Shown piece after piece: positions 27,186 through 37,940 of a stretch of 64,000 nucleotides of DNA (position 1 is its first letter; every line of letters begins with the position of its first letter). A program made the translations under genes and the position numbers. The notes under the pieces are model-generated. The model was not told where the DNA came from, ran no database searches, and worked only from the letters and a program-made list of their open reading frames with translations. Origin of the DNA: Dioscorea cayenensis subsp. rotundata. Taxonomy: Eukaryota > Streptophyta > Magnoliopsida > Dioscoreales > Dioscoreaceae. The stretch is taken from assembly GCF_009730915.1 (NCBI RefSeq), contig NC_052492.1:62001-126000 (forward strand), written 5' to 3'.

Positions 27186-30100
27186 ATGCGATTTCTCTCC
27201 CCCATTCTTCTCCGATCTTCCATTCCTAGCCCTAGCCTTCTCTTCTCGGCTAGAACCGTCTCAATTGACTCCCGATTTGGTTGCTTTGATCGGAAACTCC
27301 TTTCGGTACGCCCTCCGGCGAGGTCAGGATCGGATCCTCCTGTTCATCGTGGGTTTCGAGCTTCGTGGCTTAGGGGTGGTGCTTTGACATCTTCGCCCAT
27401 GGCTGAGGAGGGTTCCGTGGCTAGGAGGTTCTGGATCAACTCGCTGAAGGAGACCGTCTATGCCGCTTATACTCCGTTCGTTGTTTGCCTTGCGGCGGGG
27501 AATCTGGAGATGGAGTGCTTTCGGAACTACATTGCCCAGGATGTGCATTTTCTCAGAGCTTATGTTCAAGCGTGAGTTTTGGTGATTCTTTTGTTGTTTT
27601 CTGATTTTTTTTTCGGTAGTTCTTTTGTTTGGTTCGTAAGCAAAATGTCTGTTCTCGACTAATTTATTTGCCTTTTGAAAAGGACTGATTCGGCTGTTCT
27701 CTGCAATCTTTCTCATTATTTTTATGTATTTGCTCGGAAATGCTTGGGAACTTCATATATGGTTCTTATTTTCAGTTAATGATCTGAACTATTATTTTTC
27801 TTTTCTGATTTTTGGTTGTTCTATTGAAATAATTACCTTTTTTAGGTATGAGATGGCGGAGGATTGTGCTGATGATGACGATGCAAAGGCGGGAATATCC
27901 GACCTTAGAAAATCTGCTTTAGAGGAGCTGAAAATGCATAATTCAATTGTTGAGGTAAGTCTCGAAGCCTCCTGTCCAATTGACTTCTAAGGTTATTTGT
28001 TTGACTTTTCTTGTTTAAAGCTTGATTTTTGCACCGTATATCTTGAGTTTGGAGCAAAATGATCTCCACGTTTAACTTTCCTTGTTATCGGATGTTGCTT
28101 TGGCTTCCACCATATTTTAATTAAAACAATTGGGAAGTACTGCAAGGACTAGACTTATGCAAAATCTGTCACCTAATAATTTCTTCTGTTTTAGGCATCT
28201 GATTCACTTTCTCTTGTTGTTATAGTTTATGCATGTACTTTCCAAATGGTGGTTATGCTCTGGAAAATCTGGATTTTAACATTTCTAGACCCCTTGATCC
28301 GGTCATCGTGTGTTTTTTTTTTTTTTTGTTCCAGAACAGAATATCTTGACCCTTTTTCTCTTCCAATTTTTTAAGAAGTAATTCTCGGCATCCTGATTGA
28401 AAAATGTCCAAATTGGGCATAGGGTAGAATTGATGATTGCTTGGTATTATGGTATTGTTTTATTTATTTTTTTAGCTAAGATTCCTGCCATGTTATAAAT
28501 TATACTAGTTGCTTGCTAAACAGTTTAATGTGTGAATGGAGAGAGCTATGGATGTCGTTTAATTTGTCCACATGCACTCTTATGTCTTGACCTGTATCTC
28601 TCAAGACCAAATCCTTTCAATGCTTTATTCACCCCATTAGTGATTTGGTTGGTTTATGGATGGTTCCAAGTATGTTGAATGTTTTTGTTCCAAAAATTAT
28701 AATAATGTTGTCATTTGCCTTATTGTGTGTGCTAGATATGTACAATGAAGCCCAATGAAATGCAAGATAGAAAATGAATATGCCTAACATTCACTTACAG
28801 TCAAAACTCTTTTATGTGTTAGTTCTTCATTAAACATACTCAATTGTCCTAACTGTTTGCAAACACAACTAAAATTCTTAGGAGGCAAAAAAGGCAGGTG
28901 GCTTATACTGTGATTCCAGTGTATTATTCCATGCCATCGTATGGCATGTACTCCAGTCATTGTAAATGTAGAATTGTTTTCCTCATACATCACCAGTTAT
29001 TAGAACCTTCCAGCATGCGCAAGTTCTAAAGGGTATTACTTATGCAGGAATGGGGTGTTGACACCACAAAAGAGATTGCTCCATTTCCTGCAACAACAAA
29101 GTACATTGATTTTCTGTTAGCAACAGCTGCGGGCAAGGTTGAAGGAGGAAAGGTCCCTGTCAAAATTGTCACTCCTTTTGAGAAGACCAAAATTGCTGCT
29201 TATACGGTTGGTGCCATGACTCCTTGTATGAGCCTTTACGCTTTCTTGGGCAAAAAGCTTCAAATGTTTTTGCATCTTAATGGAAACAATCATCCTTACA
29301 AGAAGTGGATTGAGAATTATGCTTCAAAAAATTTTGAGGTACTTGCTTTTGTTTATTATAATATATTCCACTGGGTTATTGATAAGCTGACAGGTGAAGA
29401 AACATAATTTACTATTTTGAAATTGGTGCAGGCAGCGGCTGAGCAGATTGAAGAGTTACTTGACAAACTGAGTGTTACTTTAACCGGAGAGGAGCTTGAG
29501 CTCATACAAAAGCTTTACCAGCAAGCTATGAGACTTGAAATAGAGTTTTTTTTAGCTCAGCCAATAGCTCAGCCAGCTGTAGTTCCGTTAACAAGGCTGC
29601 ATGACCCTGCAAATCGGCTTGTTATATTTTCTGATTTTGACTTGACATGCACGGTAGTTGATTCCTCTGCTATTTTAGCAGAGATTGCAATTTTGACTGC
29701 CCCCAAGGCTGATCTAATTGGGCTTGATGATTCGAATGCACGGATTTCCTCCACAGATTTGAGAAACTCCTGGGATTCCCTTTCTGGACAGTATACTGAA
29801 GAGTATGAACAATGCATAGAGAATATCCTTCCTTCAGATAAAGGTGACTGAGTTCTGATTTAATTCTTGGTAACATACATTCTCAAACCATTTAATATTA
29901 TCTTGGTAGTAACTACCACTTTTTTTAATCCATCTTCTTTCAGCCAGCTCATTTGATTATGAAGGTCTGCGTAAAAGTTTGGAGCATCTTTCTAATTTTG
30001 AAAAACAGGCAAATTCTAGGGTTGTTGAGTCAGGAGTTTTGCGTGGTATGAATTTGGATGACATAAAAAGGGCTGGTGAACTGCTGAGTCTTCAAGAAGG

Positions 30101-31597
30101 TTGCAGAGACTTTTTTCAGAAGATTGTAAGCAAGCAAGAAAATTTTAATGCTGATATCCACATACTTTCTTATTGCTGGTGTGGAGATCTAATCAGGTCT
30201 GCCTTTGCATCAGGTATATTTTTCTGTTTATCTTTTTAAATTGGTTAGTCTTATTTCTAAATGTAGGGGCCATATTTTGGCTTATTTATCTTAATATATT
30301 TCTTCCCTTGTGATTTTTCCATATTGTACAAATGGAGTTGTGCCCAGCTTCTAATATTCTGGTCATAGAGAGTTAGGTATTTAATATTGAATTTTACCTT
30401 ATTTTTTGTATATATTTCCTTCATGTTCCCCACATTCCACACATACCATACCCAAATTTTCATAGTTTATATTTCATCAATTTTGAGTTTGAAACTGACT
30501 TTTCTTCACATAATGTCTCGTCTTATTCTTGCACATGATTCTATAAGCCAACTCAAGTTGGAACAAGTCAATGTGGACAAACTAGTTCAGTTGCCATCTT
30601 ATTCAATAGAGTCTACTTGGGATTTATGGATCTAGGTCCATAACTGATTATATTCATGTGGAAATTGCTGGTTGTGAGTGATCAGGTTTACTTACCGACT
30701 TGGATTTTCTATGAGCTACCTGGAAGTTGAAATTTAAACTCTGAATTAGATCGGTAATCTGTTTTACAATGATGGAATGGAACCAGATCCTTTAATTTTA
30801 CGGGTGACTTGTTGGGAACTATGTTATAAGCTTTGCATCTTGTTTGGTTGGGGGAGAGCGACTGTTTAACTAACCAAACAAGCTGGGATGGATACTATAC
30901 AACAATTTAAAAAGATTTAATTATTTAAATAAATATATTTAATAATTAATTTTAAAAAAATAGTTATATTAATAACCAAGTATTAATATTTGGAAAAGTA
31001 AATTTTAAATTTTAAATTTGTACTGATTAATTATGTTGAATTTGGCCGGTTCAAATAAAAATTTTCTCTTCATTCCAATATTGGAAAAAAAATTCCATGC
31101 ACTCTTATCCTCAAACTAAACATTGCGTTGCTGTCATCAATGTGCAATTTCTAGTTTTAATGTCATGATTTATATTATTGACAGGTTCTTTGAATGTTCT
31201 GAACATACATGCAAATGAATTTGAGTACAACGAATCTATCTCCACGGGGAACATTATCAGGAAGATGGAGTCACCCCTGAACAAAGTTGAGGCTTTCAAG
31301 GATATTTTGGGCAATGCCGGCGACAAAGATCAGCACCTGTCTGTGTACATTGGAGACTCAGTTGGTGACCTGCTGTGTTTGCTTGAAGCAGATGTAGGCA
31401 TTGTGATTGGATCAAGCACAAGCTTAAGGAAAGTCGGCGAACAATTCGGTGTTTCATTCGTGCCATTGTTTTCTGGTTTGGTAGCCAAACAAAAGCATCT
31501 TGCGGAAGGGGCTCAGCCTGTATGGAAGGGCCTGTCCGGGGTTCTGTATACGGTTTCTAGCTGGACAGAGATACAAGCTTTTATTCTTGGTGAATAA
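27186..31597 (+). CDS. TH2: TH2, TenA-HAD thiamin monophosphate phosphatase (6 exons, complete)
   Basis: Plant TH2 dephosphorylates thiamin monophosphate to thiamin before pyrophosphorylation to the cofactor. The product is 626 aa, against about 617 in Arabidopsis. Residues 1 to about 75 form an Arg/Ser-rich, acid-poor leader typical of a mitochondrial presequence (starts MRFLSPILLRSS). Residues about 80-300 are a TenA-like domain (FVVCLAAGNLEMECFRNYIA, TPFEKTKIAAYT, TPCMSLYAFLG). The HAD phosphatase domain follows, with motif I FSDFDLTCT near residue 325 and motif IV YIGDSVGDLLCL near 544. A second in-frame ATG at 27399 (MAEEGSVARR) sits exactly at the leader/domain boundary and would give a cytosolic form. 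Exons: 27186-27571, 27846-27954, 29048-29338, 29432-29843, 29944-30213, 31185-31597; all junctions are GT-AG and in frame. No regulatory riboswitch was seen in the 3' flank. Confidence 0.95.
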
Positions 31598-32914
31598 GAT
31601 TTTACGTCTTTTCTTAGTCATCACTCCCAATTTGGTTAAAGGAGAGTTGGCGTATATGTATACTAAAACATAATATCCCTTTAACTGTGGCTGGTTTTAC
31701 AAATGCTGCAGATGAATTGTTAAGATTTTTTTTTTTTTTTCATTCAAGTTACTGTTGCATAGATCATGATTTATCAGGTACTCAAGACTCCATGTACTTT
31801 TGTTTTTCCTCAGCTATTCTTGTCATTCGTCATTGTATCATACCAAAATATGCTGTTTTTTCACATCTTGCAGGTATTCTCTGCCAATACAAGGAATGCA
31901 CCAGACCGATATCGAAATGAACCCAAGGGTGGTGCGGAAATGAGCTCAAAAGGCATACCATTTTTTTTTAATATATAAAAATGGATAAATCATGACTTTA
32001 TTATAAAACTGTAAACATAACAAACTGAAGCAAATGCATACCAATTTTGATGCATAAAACCCATTAATTTGTGAGATTATATATGAACTCTGAATGTAAA
32101 TGTTGTTTGTCAATACTCATCTATTCACACCACCAATTCATGTGATTGGATAAACAAAAAAGAAGTGTTCATACATCTCTATCTTCTTTGTACTGTTGAT
32201 CAGAGTCATTGAATGTTTCCCAAAGGTAGGTGTTCTGCATCAGAAATTTGCACACACTCACATGAATTGCAAGCACAGCTGTACATGAAGAAAAGCTGCA
32301 ATAATTTGGTCAACTACTAGACTCAGAAGTGTTGTAGATATGTGTAGAGGTAACAAACCTATTTTCCTTACTGAGATGCTTTGGAATCTAGTTGTGGTAG
32401 CTGGCAAGATCATCTTTCCAGTTCTATGATACATAGCTTTCTACAGATGAATTATTAAACAAAAGGTGGTGGTTTTTCTTCAATCATTCATAGACGACGA
32501 CGTGTACATCGTACAACCTCAAATAAGTAAATTCACGAGATGATTGCATGGATCGATGGATCCGAATAATACGAACAATGCCTATCACCATCTCTGCTTG
32601 TTTGTTCTTTGTTGTTTCTTCTTTTTTGGTTCTTGTTTTAGTCCTTGAATCAAGATTTTTCAATTGAAAAACAAACAAAGGGTGAGGAAAAAGTACCTAA
32701 ATATGAAGCTTTGCTAGTATATATTTGGCTTAAGATCTAAACAGAAATTAGGAACATATGGTTAATGATATGGTAATATTAAGCAGATAGGAACAATCCA
32801 TAACTAGAAAACTTACACCAGTATAGAAAATCCTAGCAAACCTTTCATTTTCCCAAAATGTCTATATTTTTTTGGGTTTTTATTTTTTAAATAAAAAAAT
32901 AGATCAAATAATCA
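31598..32914. other. TH2 3' flank and intergenic DNA
   Basis: Probable TH2 3' UTR in the first few hundred bases, then AT-rich sequence without a recognisable gene. Short frames here have no family resemblance. Confidence 0.5.
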
Positions 32915-32932
32915 ATTTACCTCTGTTTGTCA

Positions 32933-33139
32933 ACTATTGGATAGCCCAATGGTTATGACACCAAAGTATAAAGAGGAGGTCATAGGTTCAAATCCCTCCC
33001 CCGACAGTACTGTTTACCGTACTGTTAATCCGGGATTCTTATACTGTATATACATTGTACATCTGGGTTTCAGTACTGCTCAATACTGTTTATATTCATA
33101 TAAAATTGGTACTTGTCGTCTATTATTCAAAAAAAAAAA
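32933..33139 (+). mobile_element. tRNA-derived SINE with target-site duplication
   Basis: The element is about 207 bp. Its 5' part has an RNA polymerase III A box (TAGCCCAATGG, 32942-32952) and a B box (GGTTCAAATCC, 32985-32995), a spacing typical of a tRNA-like head. The body is unrelated and AT-rich, and the element ends in a run of A (33128-33139). Imperfect target duplications flank it: atttacctctgtttgtca (32915-32932) and atttacctatgttttatca (33140-33158). This is the full anatomy of a SINE moved by LINE machinery. The differences between the duplications indicate some age. Confidence 0.85.
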
Positions 33140-33271
33140 ATTTACCTATGTTTTATCAAAACATTGATCAATAAGAGTTTTATCTTTAAAGAACAAAGAT
33201 ATTTTGGTTTTTAAAAGTTTTATGATAATAGAGAAATTGTGTATATAATATTTTTTAAAAAAATTAAAAGA

Positions 33272-33370
33272 ACCAAAGGACATGTGGCATAATAGTTCTT
33301 TGGGTCTCCTCGTTTGAAAGAGACTTTGAAAGAGACGTGAGTTTGATTCTCTCTGACCGTATATATAATA
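33272..33370 (+). mobile_element. Probable second, older SINE head
   Basis: A weak A box (TGGCATAATAGTTC, near 33285-33298) is followed about 40 bases later by a B-box-like GAGTTTGATTCTC (33338-33350). The intervening sequence 'gggtctcctcgtttgaaag' is typical of tRNA-derived repeats. The 3' end, tail and target duplication could not be placed. It could also be a degenerate tRNA relic. Confidence 0.4.
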
Positions 33371-34920
33371 TAAAAGGTAGATTGAAAGTCATTAGTCTTA
33401 ATCTTATTTAATATTTTTTTTTTTAATTTTTGCATTTTATATGACACCAAGGAATTTTTTTTTTTAGTATTATTAGAATTGATATTGTGTAAATATAAAT
33501 TCATTATTTAAGCAATTGTGGTAGCATGTGTTTATTCTTCTTGTTAACATCAGAACGCATATAATTAAATATTTGTTTATTTATCCTTCAGGCTAAAAGG
33601 TTTTCTTTATATAATTTTTACTTTGTTCTCTTAATTTATTTTTAAAAAATTAAAAATATAATTTATATCATAATAAAATTTGTAAATTAATAATCAAAAT
33701 GGATATAATTTTTATAAAAATATAGTAGTAATTTTTCCACTTCACAAAGGGTATACAAGTAATTTCTCAACAATTAAACATATGGGACAAGGATTTCTAG
33801 AAATGTCAGAAAAGAAATTGAGATGACTTATGAAGGACAGGCAGGCATTTAGAAAACAGAGAGGGATGTACATGATATTGGAAATTTTTGAATAGACTTG
33901 CACTTATTGCTCTCATTATTTTGGAAGTTGTGTGTTTACTAAAATACCATTGAAAAGAGTGATAAGTGGAGACAATTTCTCAATATAAAAATTCTCATGT
34001 TTGGCAGATGCCATACATGATACATAAGATGCTACAATGAAAACGATGGAGCATCAATCCATTCAATCAAGTGTTAGCTTTATACTTAGCATCCACTGAC
34101 TGGAGCATATATTTATTTATTTATTTTCTCTATCTATGTTTGTCCATCAAAACATCTCTCTTACTATAAATGATATAGATCTTATAATCTAATTAAATAA
34201 AGCAAATTCCAAACATATATATATTTATATATATTTTTAATTTCTTCTTTCTTGGAAAAGTTAGGTTCTCCGTTTTATTTTATTTTATTATATTTTATTA
34301 TAACAAAAATTTATTTTTGTGTTTGTTTTGAATGGTTTTTCTTCTCAAATTTATTGCTCTAATGAATAAATTAATATCAAATAGTAATATGAAAAATAAA
34401 AAAATTATGAGATTGGCACTACTTAATTTTGTTAATTTTTGTCTAATTATCTTTTTAAAGTAAAGTTTGTGGGGAAGGAGATGCGGAAAAATTAGAATAT
34501 CTAACTCCTCAACCCTCACACATAATTTTTTTTTTTAAATGAAATTAATTGAGGTTTAGGTGACTTCCACACTGGATCAAAAATCCCCAAAAAAACTGAG
34601 AGAAAAACTCTAAACCACAATTATTGAAACAAACCCTAAACCAAAAAAATAAAAAACAGAAAAATATAAGAATGATGAAAACAAGAGCATCAAGCATCAA
34701 AACTGTCAAAGCAACCCTAGTTATATTCATTACTTCATTCAATCCATACATTTGTTTCCCATTAAGAACAAGAGTTGACCATCATCATCAGACTTCTCTT
34801 ACACAATATTAAAAACCATCACATGCCATACAGACTACTTACTGTGCCTCTGCTACTTTCTCTCATTTCCAAACAAAGTACTACACATGATCTCTCTCTC
34901 TCTTTCTTGATATAACAGTA
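33371..34920. other. Intergenic AT-rich DNA
   Basis: No gene is recognisable. It contains many A/T homopolymer runs and short ATATAT tracts near 34218. The right end lies downstream of the minus-strand UGT and may hold its 3' UTR. Confidence 0.5.
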
Positions 34921-34970
34921 AACCCTAACCCTAAGTTCCAAACCCTAACCCTAAGTTCCAAACCCTAACC
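34921..34970. repeat. Telomere-like tandem repeat (20-bp unit, 2.5 copies)
   Basis: The unit aaccctaaccctaagttcca occurs twice, followed by a half copy (aaccctaacc). Each unit carries two CCCTAA telomere-type motifs. The half copy overlaps the UGT stop codon at 34965-34967, so the array lies at the start of the UGT 3' UTR. Confidence 0.85.
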
Positions 34971-36478
34971 ATGCAGCTTGACAACGTCATGCTCAGACAC
35001 ATAGCCAATCAAAAGATCCAAATTCAACCAAGAAGACCCACCTATCATCAAAGCTCTCTTAGCTTTCTCTTCCAACTCCTTCACTCTCTCTCTCCTCTTC
35101 TTCCCTTCTTCATCTCCATCATCCATCAACCTCTCCACAGCCTTCACCACCATCTCTCTCCTCACCACCTGATCTCCACTAGTACCTTTCTCTCCTCCCT
35201 CCATTGAAACTACAGCCTTAGCTCCCACTCTCACTCCAACACCAAGCACCTCCACCACCAACTTCTCATTCAGAAACTGATCAGCTCCCAAAGGCCACGT
35301 CATCAACGGCACGCCGGCGGCCACGCCTTCCAACGTTGAGTTCCATCCACAATGTGTCAAGAACCCTCCCACTGCTTTGTGCTTCAATATCATCACTTGT
35401 GGTGCCCATCCTCTTATCAAAAAACACTTACCTTCATTCCTCTTTCTAAACTCTCCGGCCAACCACTCCTCCAACTCCGGCGACTTTTCCGACGTCTTTC
35501 ATAACCCATATGAACGGCCTTTTAGTCTCCTCTAACCCAAATCCTAACTCCTTGACTTGCTCCGGAGCCAGCTTTCCCATGCTACCAAAACTCACGTAGA
35601 TTACTGAACCTGGTACTTGTGTGTTAAGCCAATGGAGACAATCTTCTTCATTGATGTCGGCTTTGTTTCCTCTCTCGGAGACATCGAGTTTATCTTCACT
35701 TGAGAGTGAAACTGGCCCTACTGTCCACACTCTCTTCTTAGTGGCTTTTGCCAAGAACTCCGCATACTCAGGCTCTAATTCATCAAAACTGTTTACTATA
35801 ATACCATCAGCTGAATTCTCACCTTCTTGTAGCTCTTTATAAATGTCATAGAACTCTGAGGACTTGTCGAAAAACTTGGGAAGCTCTGACTTTGTGATCA
35901 TGAGCTGTTGTTGTTGTTGTTGTTGTTGGGAGATGAGGTAAAAGAAAAGGTTGGAAAGGAGAGGAAACAGTCTCATGGGGTTTGAAAAAGCTAAGGTTGT
36001 GATTGCAGAGAAGAGAGAAGCAGGAGAAGCCTTGAAAGACGAGTCTTGGAACGTTGAGTTCTTTGGCGATGGAGTGAAGCCAAGGGAAGCCAACGCCGGC
36101 GATGATGCAGCTTGGTGGAGGGGTGGAGGTACGGAGATGGTGTTCTAAAGGTTGGCGGAGGAGTTTGGCTGCATTGTAGAAGTTGCGGGCAAGGTCACGG
36201 GAGGGGACGGAGTCGAGGTTTTCACAGCCGGGAGGGAGGCCGGTGGCGGTGGAAGGGAAAGAGAGGGTGGTGAAGTGGACGGGGAGGAGACGAGAGATGG
36301 TGGAGGAGATGCGAGAAGTGTTGCCGGGAGTGGTGATGACGGTGACGAAGACGGAGTGGAGGGAGAGAAGACGAGCGATGTCGATCATGGGGATGAAGTG
36401 ACCTTGAGCCATCCATGGGATCAAGATGAAGTGAGGTTTGTGGTTGTTGTTGTTGTTGTGGTCGGAGGTGGTTTCCAT
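34965..36478 (-). pseudogene. UDP-glycosyltransferase, UGT73-like (group D), with two frameshifts
   Basis: A family-1 UGT transfers sugar from a UDP-sugar to a small molecule in the cytosol; the substrate is unknown. It is intronless, and about 503 residues if two extra bases are discounted, the usual length. The N-terminus has PWMAQGHFIPMIDIARLLS with the catalytic His. The middle has SELPKFF, GIIVNSFDELEPEY and SVIYVSFGSMG. The 44-residue PSPG box is at 35277-35408 (WAPQ...HCGWNSTLE...ADQ); its last residue, Gln, suggests UDP-glucose. The frame breaks first in an ACA triplet run (35904-35929), between FLLPHLP and MITKSELPKFF. It breaks again in a run of four A (35485-35488), between WVMKDVGK and SPELEEWL. 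No premature stop occurs outside these shifts. It is therefore either a very young pseudogene or a consensus error; if an error, it is a normal gene. Confidence 0.88.
35904..35929 (-). repeat. (ACA)n microsatellite inside the UGT coding region
   Basis: About seven ACA units on the coding strand, read as a Thr run in the upstream frame and a Gln run in the downstream frame. The first UGT frameshift maps here. Confidence 0.85.
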
Positions 36479-36543
36479 TTTGGATTTTGGATTTTGGAGG
36501 AAGAGATGGATGATGGGAAGAGAAAGAGTAGTGAGTGGTTTAG

Positions 36544-36581
<38 letters not shown>

Positions 36582-37711
36582 GATGAAGAAGAAGAATGTG
36601 GTATTGATGTATTCTTTGTTTTTTAAAGTTTGGTTTGGAGTGATCAAAGCAAAGCTTGGTAGGATTTAATAGGCAGATGACTTCACTAACATGAGTGAAG
36701 TTATTCTTGTTAAACAATTAAAGAAAAAACAAATCGAATAATAATAAGTTTATTTCCGACACGGAAGGGTTGAAGGTTAAATGTACAAGTGACGGTGATT
36801 TGTCCATATTATCAAAAAAATTATATATATATAAAACGTGTTTTTTGTATAAAATATTTTAAATTTAAAGGACATTTTATAGTGACTACTATATTTGTTT
36901 GGAACGGTTAATATCAATTTATGTATAGGTACAAACACAATAATTAATAGTGATTTTACTCATCACTTTTATAAATAATAATGATTAAATCATAATTTAA
37001 TAGTTATCATCAAACTAAATCTTGTTCAGTTTTAAAAGATCGGACCATTGATTTTTATCCAATGCCTGATTATGCACCGTGTAATAAATAGTATCATTGT
37101 GCTTATAAATAGTAATATAATGAAAAATGGAATTCATAGTGTTTTGATCTGTTAAATCAATTTCAGTATAGTAACTCAACAAATCTGAATCATATTGTAC
37201 ACTTTTAATTATTTCTATGCTCAATTGCGGACATTTGTTTGCGGTTGATATTTTCTCTATATATATGTATGTGTATATATACATATTTATTTATTTATTT
37301 ATATGAAATAGATAAATTTATTTGTTGTGCTAAGAAGATGAGATCATTGGAGAAACGGCCTTAGACAAAAGCTAAATTTGGCATGGTCAGGCTATTCAGG
37401 CATATGATGATGCATTATTTTAAGAAGATAAATTTTTTATATAATTAATTGGATAAAAAAATTGAATAATATGAAATTTGGTTCACTTTTTCTCTTGACT
37501 TGCAAAACTCATTGCTACCAGTGATTATTACATAATGGAGAAATTTTAAGGATTAGTTCAATTGAAATTAGATAATGATGAACATAGAGATTGTTAAATT
37601 ATGTCATATACTTTGGCACTGGTTTAATAATAATAATAATATATATATATATATAGGAAAAAAATCATCTAGTTAAGTCTCTAGATTTGAAATTTAAGGA
37701 CGTTTTAAATC
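36479..37711. other. UGT upstream region
   Basis: Contains the putative UGT promoter or leader with an (ATA)n run at 36544-36582, then AT-rich intergenic DNA. No gene is recognisable. Around 37036-37070 there is a diverged relative of the nearby 'ccgttggat...atccaatgg' palindromic repeat. Confidence 0.5.
36544..36582. repeat. (ATA)n microsatellite upstream of the UGT
   Basis: About 13 trinucleotide units, 66 bases upstream of the UGT start codon (minus strand), probably in its 5' UTR or core promoter. Confidence 0.9.
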
Positions 37712-37940
37712 TAAGCCGTTGGATCATCATCCAATGGTTGATTGTTTATATAAACACTGTACACTTTTTAACTATTTATGATCAATGTACAATACTGTAG
37801 AACGCGGTTTTTTACTGTTTATAATGATAAGAGCCGTCAGATAACTATCCGATGGCTATTATGAACATCCCTAGATGATGGGTCCTTATATATAAAGATT
37901 TGTATCACCTAAGCCGTTGGATCATCAACCAACGGTCTAA
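37712..37940. repeat. Three palindromic 'GCCGTTGGAT' units
   Basis: Three imperfect hairpin-capable units lie within 230 bp: about 37713-37740 (gccgttggat...atccaatggt), 37831-37856 (gccgtcagat...atccgatggct) and 37913-37937 (gccgttggat...ccaacggt). The first and third share the direct repeat ctaagccgttggatcatca. Such units often lie inside non-autonomous DNA transposons, but I could not find terminal inverted repeats or a target duplication. Confidence 0.6.

Noticed and set aside
32942..32995. A functional tRNA gene
   Set aside because: A and B boxes are present, but there is no cloverleaf or acceptor stem closure, and the unit continues into an A-tailed body flanked by a target duplication, so it is a SINE.
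36152..36586. Long plus-strand open frame rich in Gly/Glu/Val
   Set aside because: It is the antisense shadow of the GC-rich UGT N-terminal region and the flanking (ATA)n repeat; it has no family resemblance.
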